From assembly GCA_045399315.1 (NCBI GenBank), contig DAYVGO010000023.1, positions 1-64,000 on the forward strand: 64,000 nt of DNA, given 5' to 3'. The notes below the pieces were generated by a model. It saw only the letters and a list, made by a program, of their open reading frames with translations, searched no databases and was not told the DNA's origin. The first letter of the stretch is position 1. The number at the start of each line of letters is the position of its first letter. Shown here one piece after another: positions 28,601-38,285 of this stretch. This DNA is from Arsenophonus sp045399315. GTDB taxonomy: Bacteria > Pseudomonadota > Gammaproteobacteria > Enterobacterales > Enterobacteriaceae. A program made the position numbers and the translations under genes.

Positions 28601-30910
28601 ATGAAACCATTAACTATTATGGCAACCCTAAAACTGGTAAAACGACACTCTTTAATCAATTAACAGGCGCTCGCCAACGTGTTGGCAACTGGACAGGTGT
28701 ACAGTTGAGCAAAAGGTTGACCGCTTTGTAACCCCAGAATACGATGTTTAATTAGTTGATCTGCCTGGCACCTATTCACTAACCACGATTTCAGAACAAA
28801 CTTCCCTCGATGAACAAATTGCCTGTCATTTTATCCTAAGTGGCGAAGCGGATATGTTGATCAATGTCATAGATGCCACTAACCTCAAACGTAATCTTTA
28901 TCTAACATTACAACTTATTGAGTTAGGTGTACCTTGTATCGTCGCACTTAATATGTTGGATATTGCAGAAAGCCAGAATATTCACATTAATATTAATGAA
29001 CTACAAACACACCTGGGTTGCCCCGTTATTCCGCTGGTGTCGACTCGCACAAGTAGGAATTGATTCTTTAAAACAAACCATTGATAAACATAGCAATAAG
29101 CTTATTTCAACCCTCATCCACTATCCAGACTTTTTGCTTACTGAAGTGAAAAATTTAGCCCAAATTTCGACCATAATAAATTTAGTCAGCAACAGAGTCG
29201 TTGGTTAGCGCTACAAATACTAAGAAGACGACGTATATGGCCTTGAACTTTCAGGTATTTCTACTGATAAACTGCATACAATCAAAACACATTTACAGTC
29301 TCATCAACAAGAAGAGCCAGAACTCATTATCACTGATGCGCGCTATCAGACTATTACAACGATTTGTGAAACAGCAATTAATACCCAAACAGCAAAACCT
29401 AATACCTTAACGTAATTTATTGATAATATTGTGCTTAATCGTTGGTTTGGAGTACCGATATTTCTTTTTATCATGTATTTGATGTTTATCCTGGCGATTA
29501 ATATCGGTGGTGCATTACAACCCCCCCATTTGAAAGTGGCTCAGAAGCCATTTTCATTCATGGAATTCAATGGATTGGTCATACCTTTAACTTTCCAGCA
29601 TGGCTAACTGTTTTCCTTACCCAAGGGGTAGGTAGTAGTATCAATACCGTATTACCATTAGTCCCTCAAATTGGTTTAATGTATTTATTCCTCTCGATAT
29701 TAGAAGATTCAGGTTATATGGCTCGCGCGGCATTTGTCATGGATAGGCTAATGCAAGCACTAGGCCTACCTGGCAAATCTTTTGTCCCTTTGATTGTTGG
29801 TTTTGGTTGTAATGTGCCTGCTATTATTAGGAGCGCGAACATTAGATACCCCTCGTGAACGATTAATTACCATTTTAATGGCACCTTTTATGTCTTGTGG
29901 AGCAAGGCTGGCTATTTTTGCTGCCTTTGCAACTGCTTTTTCTGGCAAAAATGGCGCGACTATTGTTTTTCCCCTGTATTTATTAGGTATTGTCATTGCT
30001 ATCCTGACTGGGTTATTATTGAAACATACTATTGTACGAGGTGCATCCTCACATTTTATCATGGAATTACCGGTTTACCATGTACCCCACTTAAAAACAT
30101 TACTATTGTAGACCTGGAAAAGGTTGAAATGTTTCGCCTTAAAAGCAGGAAAAGTGATTATTATTGCCAGTATAATTATTGGGGCGCTTAATAGTCTTTC
30201 TTCATCTGGTAAAGTTATTGATAATATTAACCAATCAGCATTAGCGTCAGTAAGTAAAACCCTCACCCCTTTACTGAAACCTATCGGCATCAACGATGAT
30301 AACTGGCAAGCAACCGTTGGACTTATTACGAGTGCATTAGCTAAAGAAGTTATTATTGGAACTTTGAATACGCTATACACTACCGAAAATATTACTCAAC
30401 CACCTTTTAATACAGAGTAATTTAATCTATTAGATGAATTAAAGGATGCAGTTAATGAAACTTGGGATAGCCTGCAAGAAACATTCAGCTTAAGTGTCTT
30501 ATCCAATCCTATTGAAGCAAGTAAAGGCGATGGTTATATGGATAGCAGTACAATGGGCACTATGGCTGCACGATTCGGATCGACTTTGTCTGCTTATAGC
30601 TATCTTCTTTATACTACTTTATGTTCCTTGCATTTCTGTGTTAGGCGCCATTGCCCGTGAGACCAATCGAAACTGGATGACTTTTTCTATTCTATGGGGT
30701 TTGAATGTCGCTTATTTTGTTTCTGTCTTGTTTTATCAAATAGCAACTTTCTCACAGCATCCGCAATATAGTGGGTTAGTTATTGGCACCCTAGTCGTAT
30801 TTAATCTATTGTTAACCACATTGTTAGGCCATTCACGTAAACGTATAAGGCTAAAACTCAATCATAATGTTCAAAAATGTAACCACAGCCAAAGTGGTTC
30901 ATGTTACTAG
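28601..30910 (+). pseudogene. feoB: feoB relic, ferrous iron transporter
   Basis: FeoB is the inner-membrane Fe(II) transporter with an N-terminal GTPase domain. The sequence follows the roughly 773-residue E. coli protein from 28601 (G1 loop NPKTGKTTLFNQLTGARQRVGNW) to 30910, but in many pieces. Frames change near 28700, 29040, 29200, 29410, 29520, 29810, 30110, 30420 and 30530, with in-frame stops between them. Recognisable blocks include VDLPGTYSLTTISEQTSLDE, LEDSGYMARAAFVMDRLM, APFMSCGARLAIFAAF, LTSALAKEVIIGTLNTLY-like sequence and YVPCISVLGAIARETNRNWM. The gene is thoroughly dead. Confidence 0.93.
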
Positions 30911-30920
30911 GGGTAATGAT

Positions 30921-31156
30921 ATGGTTAGTTTATTGCAAGTCAGAGATATGGTTGCGCTATATGGTAGGATACTTACCAAATTAGTCAGAAATTTTCTGCC
31001 TCATTACCCATGATCGAAGCGATGTTAGATAAATTAACCGCCATGGGAAAAATAGAGCGAGTCGATCACTCTTCCTCTTTAACGGGTCAGAGTTGCCAGC
31101 AATGCCCGAAAATAAAAAAATGTAATCTAAAAATTTATCAAGTGACCTCTTTCTAA
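30921..31156 (+). pseudogene. feoC: feoC relic
   Basis: FeoC is a small winged-helix protein that stabilises FeoB. The frame starts MVSLLQVRDMVALYGR at 30921, ends by frameshift near 30970, and continues in another frame as QISQKFSASLPMIEAMLDKL, MGKIERVD and a cysteine motif SCQQCPKIKKC that resembles the iron-sulfur motif of enterobacterial FeoC. It ends at 31156. Third gene of the decayed feoABC operon. Confidence 0.85.
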
Positions 31157-31165
31157 TTTGGGCAA

Positions 31166-31198
31166 GTAAGCGATAATTTTTAATAAGTTATCGCTTAC
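31166..31198. terminator. Hairpin after feoC
   Basis: GTAAGCGATAA (31166-31176) and TTATCGCTTAC (31188-31198) form a perfect 11-base inverted repeat with an 11-base loop. It lies just past feoC and before the end of the convergent bioH, where a bidirectional terminator would be useful. No long T-run follows on either strand, so the call as terminator is uncertain. Confidence 0.55.
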
Positions 31199-31249
31199 AA
31201 TATTTATTAGATTAAATAACGTTTTTAATTTTATTGTAACTAACTATAT

Positions 31250-32026
31250 TCATTTCTTTAACTGATGAGAAAAATCAATTAACAATTGAATAAATTGTTT
31301 AGGATGAGAAATAAAAGGTGCGTGAGCAACATGTTTTATTATCACTGAGGGCGAATTTGGTAACCATCCATCTATTATCGGTACGACTTTTCTAGGTACT
31401 AAACCATCGAGATCACCATAAATGCGCAAAAAAGGCTTATTTAGCATTAATAAAAACTGCCTCAGATCAGTTGTTCGCAAAATTTCCAAACCTGCGTTTA
31501 ACACGGAAACTGATGGTAATGGCTGTTTTAGTATTACCGATTTCAATAATCGTATATCTTCATGCGCTGTTTTGGTGCCTAATGTTTGCAAGGCCAGAAA
31601 ACGTTCGACTGTACGTTGAAAATTAGCCTGTAATTGTTGTTCAAAACCTGTAAGCACCGTGGGTTTAATACCTGGCCAATTTTCTTGCTGACTAAAACAA
31701 GGTGATGAAGCCACTGTTATTAAAGCGGCAATTTCAGCTTGATATTTAAGCGCGATGGTTGTGGCAATTAATCCCCCTAACGACCAGCCTAACCAAATAG
31801 CCTGCTTAGGAGCTTGTTGCCAAATTACCTCTGCCATTTGTTGTAACGTCATCGGTGAAAAAAGATTACTACGACCATAGCCTGGCAAGTCAACAAGATG
31901 GAGACGAAAATGGGCACCACATTCCACTTCAATGCTACGCCAAACTTCTGCATTTAATCCCCATCCGTGCAATAACACAATATCTTGTTTTCCTTCTCCT
32001 AACTGCTGCCAAAATAGTGTCGTCAT
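31250..32026 (-). CDS. bioH: Pimeloyl-ACP methyl ester carboxylesterase BioH
   Basis: Alpha/beta hydrolase that frees pimeloyl-ACP from its methyl ester in biotin synthesis. The start at ATG 32026 gives 258 residues, close to E. coli (256), and has AAGAGAGAA upstream; a start 12 codons earlier adds unconserved residues. Motifs: oxyanion-hole HGWGLNAEVW near residue 20, nucleophile GWSLGG near residue 80, the acid in LRIYGDLDGLVPRKV and the histidine in HAPFISHP. It is divergent from gntX with 16 bases between starts. No frame damage, so biotin supply may matter to this cell. Confidence 0.95.
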   Translation of the reverse strand: MTTLFWQQLGEGKQDIVLLHGWGLNAEVWRSIEVECGAHFRLHLVDLPGYGRSNLFSPMTLQQMAEVIWQQAPKQAIWLGWSLGGLIATTIALKYQAEIAALITVASSPCFSQQENWPGIKPTVLTGFEQQLQANFQRTVERFLALQTLGTKTAHEDIRLLKSVILKQPLPSVSVLNAGLEILRTTDLRQFLLMLNKPFLRIYGDLDGLVPRKVVPIIDGWLPNSPSVIIKHVAHAPFISHPKQFIQLLIDFSHQLKK

Positions 32027-32042
32027 AATTATTCTCTCTTTT

Positions 32043-32754
32043 ATGCAGATAAAAAAGGACATCGTTATATTAACAATGGCTGGGTATTGTTGGCTATGTA
32101 ATCAAACACTAAGATATTGCTATCATGGCATTTTTCACTACTGTTTAAAGCACTTACCCTATCTAAAACAAGTTTGTTATCGCTGTGCTTTACCTGTTGA
32201 ACAATTCACGACGGCTTGCGGACGCTGTTTACAAACACCACCTTATTGGCACGATATTGTTGCCATTACCCCCTATGTCCCACCATTAAGCAATCTAATA
32301 ATACGGCATTACAAATTTCACAAAGTAGCCCAATTAGCCTTTATATTTGCGTGTTTATTTCTAGTTCATTGGCAACAAGGATATCGCCAACAACGCTGGC
32401 GTAAACCAGAGGTTATAATAGCGATCCCACTTCATCATCGTAAACATTGGCAACGTGGATTTAATCACGCCGGTTTGATTGCAACTCAATTAGCTTACTG
32501 GTTAGGATGCCAATTTCAAACTGATTCAATTATCCGCACTCGTGCTACATTACCACAAACTCAAATTTCTGCGATAAAACGGACACAGAATCTTATTGGT
32601 GCTTTTAGTGTAAAAAAATCGTTTCAAGATCGCCATATTGCAATACTTGACGATGTCATTACAACAGAAACAACAACAAATGAAGTTGCTAAATTGCTTA
32701 ATTGATGCTGGTGCAACTTCAGTCCAAGCCTGGGCAATATGTAGAACCTTGTAG
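32043..32754 (+). pseudogene. gntX: gntX (comF-like phosphoribosyltransferase domain protein), C-terminal frameshift
   Basis: ComF/GntX proteins join zinc-ribbon-like cysteines to a phosphoribosyltransferase fold; their role is linked to DNA uptake and utilisation in some bacteria. The frame has the N-terminal cysteine pairs (CWLCNQ, CYRCALP, CGRCLQTPP) and IPLHHRKHWQRGFNHAGLIA. It stops at 32705 just after AKLLN, but a one-base shift restores the family C-terminus LIDAGATSVQAWAICRTL to a TAG at 32752. The PRPP loop reads AILDDVITTETTT where E. coli has VDDVVTTGST, so a conserved glycine is now glutamate. Both defects suggest loss of function. The start is ATG 32043 or 32076. Confidence 0.82.
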
Positions 32755-32814
32755 AAAGTAAGGAAAAGAGCGTATGATAAACATACTAAAATGATCAACT
32801 ATTGAGTATCGATT

Positions 32815-33393
32815 ATGATTAATATTACAGAAGCAGCACAAGCTCATTTTGCCAAACTATTGGCAAATCAAGAACCTGGCACACAAATTCGGGTATTTGT
32901 TATTAATCCTGGCACACCTTCTGCGGAATGTGGTGTCTCTTATTGCCCACCCGATGCTATCAAAGCGACAGATATTGAGCTTAAATTTGATAAACTTTCA
33001 GCATATGTTGATGAAATTAGCGCACCTTTTCTGGAAGAGGCTGAAATCGATTTCGTAACAGATCAATTAGGTTCCCAACTTACCCTAAAAGCACCCAATG
33101 CTAAAATGCGTAAAGTTGCTGACGATGCCACACTATTCGAACGAGTCAAATATGTTATCCAATCACAAATTAATCCACAATTAGCCAGCCATGGTGGGCT
33201 AGTTTCTTTAATGGAAATCACTGACGATGGATATGCAATCCTACAGTTTGGTGGCGGATGTAATGGCTGTTCAATGGTAGATATTACTTTAAAAGAAGGC
33301 ATTGAGAAACAGTTGCTAAATATGTTTTCTGAAGAACTTAAGGGCATAAAAGATTTAACTGAACATCAACGTGGTGATCACTCTTATTATTAA
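32815..33393 (+). CDS. nfuA: Fe-S biogenesis protein NfuA
   Basis: Carrier that delivers [4Fe-4S] clusters to apoproteins, important under oxidative stress or iron limitation. The 192 residues consist of an N-terminal degenerate A-type carrier domain (residues 1-95, MINITEAAQAHFAKLLANQEPG) and a C-terminal Nfu domain with the cluster-binding FGGGCNGCSMVDITLKEGIE near residue 145. E. coli NfuA has 191 residues. It keeps the E. coli position after gntX. Intact; its retention fits the need for cluster repair despite the loss of Feo. Confidence 0.96.
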   Translation: MINITEAAQAHFAKLLANQEPGTQIRVFVINPGTPSAECGVSYCPPDAIKATDIELKFDKLSAYVDEISAPFLEEAEIDFVTDQLGSQLTLKAPNAKMRKVADDATLFERVKYVIQSQINPQLASHGGLVSLMEITDDGYAILQFGGGCNGCSMVDITLKEGIEKQLLNMFSEELKGIKDLTEHQRGDHSYY

Positions 33394-33487
33394 ATTAATT
33401 ACGTATTTTAGCTAACGATGGATACTCTTTAATAGTAGAAAGAATATCTTACTTTTCTGAACATAAAATAATATAGCGCAGATGACT

Positions 33488-33814
33488 ATGGATAATTTTC
33501 AATTAATTACAGTTGAACAAGCCTATGAACTATGGCAAGCAGGTGATAGCCAGATAGTGGATATTCGTGATCCACAAAGTTTTCACTCAGCACATATTAA
33601 AAATGCTTACCATCTTACTAATGAGACCTTAAATGACTTTATTAAGCAAACCGACTGCGACATGCCTGTGATGGTAATGTGTTACCATAGCCATAGTAGC
33701 CAAGGCACCGCACAATATCTAGTTAATATGGGCTTCGAAAATGTTTATAGCATAAATGGTGGTTTTGAAGCATGGTTGAGAGAGTATCCACACACCATCA
33801 ACTCACTTTCTTAA
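33488..33814 (+). CDS. glpE: Thiosulfate sulfurtransferase GlpE
   Basis: Single-domain rhodanese transferring sulfur from thiosulfate to thiol acceptors in the cytoplasm. Motifs: VDIRDPQSFHSAHIKNAYHL, the active cysteine loop MCYHSHSSQGTA (E. coli has CYHGNSS, so the loop is changed at two positions), and the terminal SINGGFEAW. Start at ATG 33488 gives 108 residues, as in E. coli; an ATG two codons earlier (33482) is also possible. It is followed 24 bases later by glpG. The gene appears intact. Confidence 0.93.
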   Translation: MDNFQLITVEQAYELWQAGDSQIVDIRDPQSFHSAHIKNAYHLTNETLNDFIKQTDCDMPVMVMCYHSHSSQGTAQYLVNMGFENVYSINGGFEAWLREYPHTINSLS

Positions 33815-33837
33815 GCAATGTAACAGGCTATGAGGCT

Positions 33838-34692
33838 ATGATCCATTTAATTTCTATAGCAAACCCTCGATTAGCACAAGCATTTATCGATTATATGGCA
33901 ACACAAAATATTGTTATCCAAATGCGTGCTGAACCAGAGGGGAAATTCGTTGATCTCTGGTTACTTGATGAAAATAAGTTTGATCAGGTGCAACAAGAAC
34001 TAAAACTATTTATGCAAGATCCTCTTAACTCCCTTTACCAAGCAGCAAGTTGGGAGACCGGGCATATTAATAAAAAATTTGGTTATCGTAATTATCTCAC
34101 TTTTGATTATTTAAAAAAACAATCTGGGCCACTAACTATCAGTGTTTTCTTCTTATGCATTTTTATTTATATTTGGATGTTAATTTCTGGCAATGAAGCC
34201 GTAATGGCTTATCTTGCCTGGCCATCAAGTGTTCAATACGCCGAAACCTGGAGAATATTCACGCCAGTGTTACTCCACTTTTCGTTGATGCACATTTTAT
34301 TTAATTTAGTGTGGTGGTGGTACTTAGGTAGTCAGGTAGAACGTCAATTGGGTACCAGTAAACTGTTTGTAATTACTATTGTATCAGCACTTTTTAGTAA
34401 TTGGGGACAATCACTGTTTAGTAGCTCTGCCTTTGGCGGACTTTCTGGTGTGGTTTTCTCCTTAATCGGCTACGCTTGGCTAACAGGTGAACGCCACCCA
34501 GCAAAAGGTATTTCTGTGCCAAGAGGGTTAATAATATTTGCCGTTTTATGGTTATTTCTTGGCCATTTTGATATGTTTGGCATGAAGATAGCTAACACGG
34601 CACACACTGCCGGGTTAATTATCGGCTTATTAATGGGATTATCGGATAATAAACACAAACCGGATAATACCCAACATAATCAATATAAATAG
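33838..34692 (+). CDS. glpG: Rhomboid intramembrane protease GlpG
   Basis: Inner-membrane serine protease. The ATG at 33838 gives 284 residues starting MIHLISIANPRLAQAFIDYM, matching the E. coli start and preceded by an AGG site; longer in-frame starts run into glpE. It has a cytoplasmic N-terminal domain (about 1-85), then six hydrophobic segments with HFSLMHILFNLVWWWYLG, the nucleophile GGLSGVVFS and the histidine NTAHTAGLIIGL, so the Ser-His dyad is kept. In E. coli its role has been linked to quality control of orphan membrane proteins. It lies between glpE and glpR, as in E. coli. Confidence 0.95.
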   Translation: MIHLISIANPRLAQAFIDYMATQNIVIQMRAEPEGKFVDLWLLDENKFDQVQQELKLFMQDPLNSLYQAASWETGHINKKFGYRNYLTFDYLKKQSGPLTISVFFLCIFIYIWMLISGNEAVMAYLAWPSSVQYAETWRIFTPVLLHFSLMHILFNLVWWWYLGSQVERQLGTSKLFVITIVSALFSNWGQSLFSSSAFGGLSGVVFSLIGYAWLTGERHPAKGISVPRGLIIFAVLWLFLGHFDMFGMKIANTAHTAGLIIGLLMGLSDNKHKPDNTQHNQYK

Positions 34693-34709
34693 TGATACTT
34701 GAGGTTTTT

Positions 34710-35468
34710 GTGAAGCAAACTCAGCGCCATGATGCTATTATCGAACTCGCCCGTATTCAAGGCTATATAAGCACTGAAAAATTAGTCGAATACTTCAATG
34801 TCAGCCCACAAACCATCCGCCGTGATCTAAATGAACTCGCGAAAAAAAACAAAATTCAACGCCATCACGGAGGTGCTACGCTTCCTTCAAGCTCTGTTAA
34901 CACAGCCTATCATGATCGCAAAATAATGTGGTCAAACGAAAAAGAACGAATTGCCCAACATGTTGCCCGCAAAATCCCTAACGGAGCTACACTATTTATC
35001 GATATCGGGACGACACCCGAAGCTGTCGCCCATGCCCTACTTAATCATAAAAATTTAAGGATCGTCACCAATAATCTCAATGTTGCAACCCCACTTATGC
35101 CAAAAGAGGACTTTCGTTTGATCCTAACGGGGGGAGAGGTTCGCAATCGTGACGGTGGCATTGTCGGTGAGGCAACCTTAGATTTTATATCTCAATTCCG
35201 TCTTGACTATGGTATTTTAGGGATTAGTGGTATTGATGGAGATGGTTCATTACTAGAGTTCGATTACCATGAAGTACGGACAAAAAAAGCGATTATTGAA
35301 AATTCCCGTTGTGTCATGTTGGTGACTGATCATTCCAAATTTGGTCGTAATGCCATGGTTAACCTGGGAAGTATGGAGATGATTGATTATCTCTTTACTG
35401 ACAAAGTCCCGCCGGCAAACATTCATAAAATGATAGAGCATCATAATGTAACGCTTGAAATATGTTAA
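34710..35468 (+). CDS. glpR: Glycerol-3-phosphate regulon repressor GlpR
   Basis: DeoR-family repressor. The GTG at 34710 (MKQTQRHDAIIELARIQGYIS) with TGAGG upstream gives 252 residues, the same as E. coli. The N-terminal helix-turn-helix is STEKLVEYFNVSPQTIRRDLNEL at about residues 20-40 and the effector domain has DIGTTPEAVAHALLNHKNL and SGIDGDGSLLEFDYHEV. The likely targets include glpD directly downstream, which is preceded by GlpR-like operators at 35687-35704. The E. coli K-12 MG1655 glpR is frameshifted, but this one is complete. Confidence 0.95.
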   Translation: MKQTQRHDAIIELARIQGYISTEKLVEYFNVSPQTIRRDLNELAKKNKIQRHHGGATLPSSSVNTAYHDRKIMWSNEKERIAQHVARKIPNGATLFIDIGTTPEAVAHALLNHKNLRIVTNNLNVATPLMPKEDFRLILTGGEVRNRDGGIVGEATLDFISQFRLDYGILGISGIDGDGSLLEFDYHEVRTKKAIIENSRCVMLVTDHSKFGRNAMVNLGSMEMIDYLFTDKVPPANIHKMIEHHNVTLEIC

Positions 35469-35686
35469 TGCTCGCTTATCGCAGGAAATTTTCTCGTTTC
35501 CTGATCTATTCTTGTTAGCTATACTTCTTTATAAATAAGCTCATATTTTCACCAGGTTAACATTCATTTTCTAAATGAATTTGTTATTTTTTAGTCTATT
35601 TTGCCGCCAAACTATAAGTAGTATCGATTTAATCACTTTTTTCCGGTTAATAATAGTTGGCTTTCACATCTATTTTGATTAAAATT

Positions 35687-35725
35687 ATGAGCGAAAACGA
35701 ACATACTTGAGCAATTTCGAATATT
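35687..35725 (+). promoter_or_regulatory. Putative GlpR operators before glpD
   Basis: ATGAGCGAAAACGAACAT (35687-35704) matches the inverted repeat ATGTTCG-N4-CGAACAT in 16 of 18 positions. A second, weaker copy, TTGAGCAATTTCGAATATT, follows at 35707-35725 and ends near the ribosome binding site (GGGGGG) of glpD. Tandem operators covering the start region are known for E. coli glpD. Inferred from pattern only. Confidence 0.6.
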
Positions 35726-35735
35726 GGGGGGACGC

Positions 35736-37232
35736 ATGGAAACAAAAGATTTAATTGTGATAGGTGGTGGTATAAATGGCGCTGGTATTGCAGCTGATGC
35801 CTCTGGTCGACAATTATCAGTATTAATTCTAGAAGCTCAAGATCTTGCTAGTGCAACTTCTTCTGCTAGCTCTAAACTGATCCATGGTGGTCTTCGCTAT
35901 TTAGAACATTATGCATTTCGTTTAGTTAGTGAAGCTCTTGCAGAGCGCGAAGTTTTGCTTAAACTTGCTCCCCATATTGCTTTCCCTATGCGTTTTCGTT
36001 TACCCCATCAACCCCATCTTCGACCTGTCTGGATGATCCGTGCCGGCCTTTTTCTTTATGATCACCTTGGTAAACGTACCAGTCTTCCCGGCAGTAAAGA
36101 GGTAAAATTTGGTAAAAACTCGATATTAAAACCAGAACTAAAAAAAGGTTTTGAATATTCAGATTGTTGGGTAGACGATGCACGCCTAGTCGTCCTTAAT
36201 GCACAAGAAATTGTCAGACATAAAGGTGAAGTACGAACACGAACCAAAGCAACAAAAGCCTGGCGTGAGAATGGGCTCTGGATCGTAGAAGCAGAAGACT
36301 TACGTACTGGAAAAAAAGAAAGTTGGCGAGCAAAAGGATTAGTAAACGCAACCGGACCTTGGGTTAAGTCTTTCTTTGATGAAGGGTTACAATTAACATC
36401 TCCTTACGGTATCCGGCTAATTAAAGGTAGCCATATTGTTGTACCTCGTGTACACGACGGTTCAGAAGCTTATATTTTACAAAATATCGATCAGCGTATT
36501 ATCTTTGTTATTCCTTGGATGGACGAGTTTTCTATCATTGGTACTACCGATGTCGAATATCAAGGTGATCCAAAAGATGTTCACATTGATAATAATGAAA
36601 TTAATTACTTATTAAAAGCTTACAACGATCATTTCAAAAAACAGTTAACACGGCAAGATATTGTCTGGACTTACTCAGGTGTGCGTCCATTATGTGACGA
36701 CAAATCTGATCCACCTCAAGCAATTACCCGCGATTACACACTCGACATACATGATGAACATGGCAAAGCACCCTTACTATCTGTTTTTGGTGGTAAATTA
36801 ACCACATATCGTAAACTTGCAGAACATGCTATAGATAAATTAGCTCATTACTACCCTAATATCGGCAAAGCATGGACAAAAGAAGCAGTCCTACCTGGTG
36901 GTGAGATTGAAGGCTGTGATCGTGATGGTTATGCACAGCTATTATGTAAACGCTATCCATGGTTACCAGAAGGAATGGCATTGCGTTATGCATGCACTTA
37001 TGGTAGCAACAGCAATCTGATTTTAAAACAAGCACAATCGTTAGCAGATTTAGGTGAAGCTTTTGGGCATAATTTATATGAAGCAGAATTACGTTATTTA
37101 ATCGAAAACGAATGGGTAACAGAATTAGATGATGCAATTTGGCGTAGAACTAAACTAGGCATGTGGCTCAACGATGAGAAAAAACAACTAATAACACAAT
37201 GGCTGACTAAAAATACAGCCATTTCTCAATAA
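35736..37232 (+). CDS. glpD: Aerobic glycerol-3-phosphate dehydrogenase GlpD
   Basis: Inner-membrane flavoenzyme that oxidises glycerol-3-phosphate to dihydroxyacetone phosphate and feeds electrons to quinone. The 498 residues begin METKDLIVIGGGINGAGIAADASG, an FAD-binding fold, and include SSASSKLIHGGLRYLEHY near residue 46, the substrate-domain TYSGVRPLCDD near residue 310 and the C-terminal domain ending in WLTKNTAISQ. The start at ATG 35736 has a GGGGGG ribosome binding site and matches E. coli (501). It follows glpR. Intact; it allows use of host-derived glycerol-3-phosphate. Confidence 0.96.
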   Translation: METKDLIVIGGGINGAGIAADASGRQLSVLILEAQDLASATSSASSKLIHGGLRYLEHYAFRLVSEALAEREVLLKLAPHIAFPMRFRLPHQPHLRPVWMIRAGLFLYDHLGKRTSLPGSKEVKFGKNSILKPELKKGFEYSDCWVDDARLVVLNAQEIVRHKGEVRTRTKATKAWRENGLWIVEAEDLRTGKKESWRAKGLVNATGPWVKSFFDEGLQLTSPYGIRLIKGSHIVVPRVHDGSEAYILQNIDQRIIFVIPWMDEFSIIGTTDVEYQGDPKDVHIDNNEINYLLKAYNDHFKKQLTRQDIVWTYSGVRPLCDDKSDPPQAITRDYTLDIHDEHGKAPLLSVFGGKLTTYRKLAEHAIDKLAHYYPNIGKAWTKEAVLPGGEIEGCDRDGYAQLLCKRYPWLPEGMALRYACTYGSNSNLILKQAQSLADLGEAFGHNLYEAELRYLIENEWVTELDDAIWRRTKLGMWLNDEKKQLITQWLTKNTAISQ

Positions 37233-37240
37233 CATCATAT

Positions 37241-37264
37241 AAGCTTCACAAATTTGTGTGGCTT
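37241..37264 (+). terminator. Possible terminator after glpD
   Basis: AAGCTTCACAAA directly followed by TTTGTGTGGCTT forms a near-perfect inverted repeat (one mismatch, one wobble) with a perfect 12-base core, CACAAATTTGTG, nine bases after the glpD stop. No T-run follows, so the call is tentative. Confidence 0.4.
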
Positions 37265-37307
37265 CTTATATAGCAACTTTATCTATCACAACCCCTGAGC
37301 AAGACAC

Positions 37308-38285
37308 TTAATAAAGTTTCTTTGCCGTGTCTAACCAATCTTGCTTAAACTTACGTTGCATATTTTCAACTGCATCAATAATATCATGATGAACCAGCTT
37401 GTCATTCTGAATGCCAACACAACAGCCACCATGCCCTTGTAAAAGTAATTGAAGAGAATAAGCGCCCATACGAGAAGCTAGGATACGATCGCTAGCTACT
37501 GGACTACCGCCGCGTTGAATATGACCTAAAACAGTCACTCGAGTTTCATGCCCCGTTGCTTTTTCAATATATTTCGCCAATTCATTGACATCATAAATAT
37601 GTTCAGTAATAGCAACAATAGCATGACTTTTACCTCTGGCCAGGCCAGATTTAATTTCTGTCATTAACTCTTCCTTATCAAAAGGAATCTCAGGTAATAC
37701 GACAAACTCACAACCACCGGCAATAGCCGCAGATAAAGTCAAATCGCCACAATGGCGTCCCATTATTTCAACAATCGAGATGCGTTTATGAGAAGTCGAA
37801 GTATCACGTAGACGATCAATTGCTTCGACTATGGTATCTAAAGCGGTAAAATAACCGATAGTATAATCAGTACCGGCTACATCATTGTCAATCGTTCCGG
37901 GTACACCTATACAAGGAAAACCCGCCTCAGTGATTTTCTTGGCGCCACGATAAGAACCATCTCCACCGATGACCACTAAAGCATCAATACCATGTTTTTT
38001 CATATTATCAATAGCTTGAGCTCTTACTTCCTCACTATCACGAAATTCAGGAAAACGTGCAGAGCCTAAGAAAGTACCACCACGATTAATAATATCAGAA
38101 ACACTAAAACGATTAAGTTGTTTTATGCGATTTTCATAAAGCCCCATATAGCCATCATAAATACCATAAACTTCTAAACCTTCAGAGAGTCCCATTCGTA
38201 CTACACTACGAATAGCGGCATTCATTCCTGGTGCATCACCACCACTGGTTAAAACTCCAACTCTTTTTATTCCTCTTTTATTCAT
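37308..38285 (-). CDS. pfkA: 6-phosphofructokinase PfkA
   Basis: Glycolytic enzyme that phosphorylates fructose-6-phosphate. The 325 residues are collinear with E. coli PfkA (320) after a few extra N-terminal residues: ATP-site GVLTSGGDAPGMNAAIRSVV, phosphoryl-transfer GTIDNDVAGTDYTIGF with the catalytic aspartate, GGDGSYRGA, MGRHCGDLTL and the effector/substrate region GHIQRGGSPVASDRILASRM. The ATG at 38285 is supported by GAGGTCACC just upstream. Intact, and expected in a cell dependent on sugar glycolysis. It lies across a 590-base spacer from luxI. Confidence 0.96.
   Translation of the reverse strand: MNKRGIKRVGVLTSGGDAPGMNAAIRSVVRMGLSEGLEVYGIYDGYMGLYENRIKQLNRFSVSDIINRGGTFLGSARFPEFRDSEEVRAQAIDNMKKHGIDALVVIGGDGSYRGAKKITEAGFPCIGVPGTIDNDVAGTDYTIGYFTALDTIVEAIDRLRDTSTSHKRISIVEIMGRHCGDLTLSAAIAGGCEFVVLPEIPFDKEELMTEIKSGLARGKSHAIVAITEHIYDVNELAKYIEKATGHETRVTVLGHIQRGGSPVASDRILASRMGAYSLQLLLQGHGGCCVGIQNDKLVHHDIIDAVENMQRKFKQDWLDTAKKLY

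Noticed and set aside
29766..30062. Minus-strand open frame within feoB
   Set aside because: Antisense to the FeoB transmembrane region, low plausibility as a protein.
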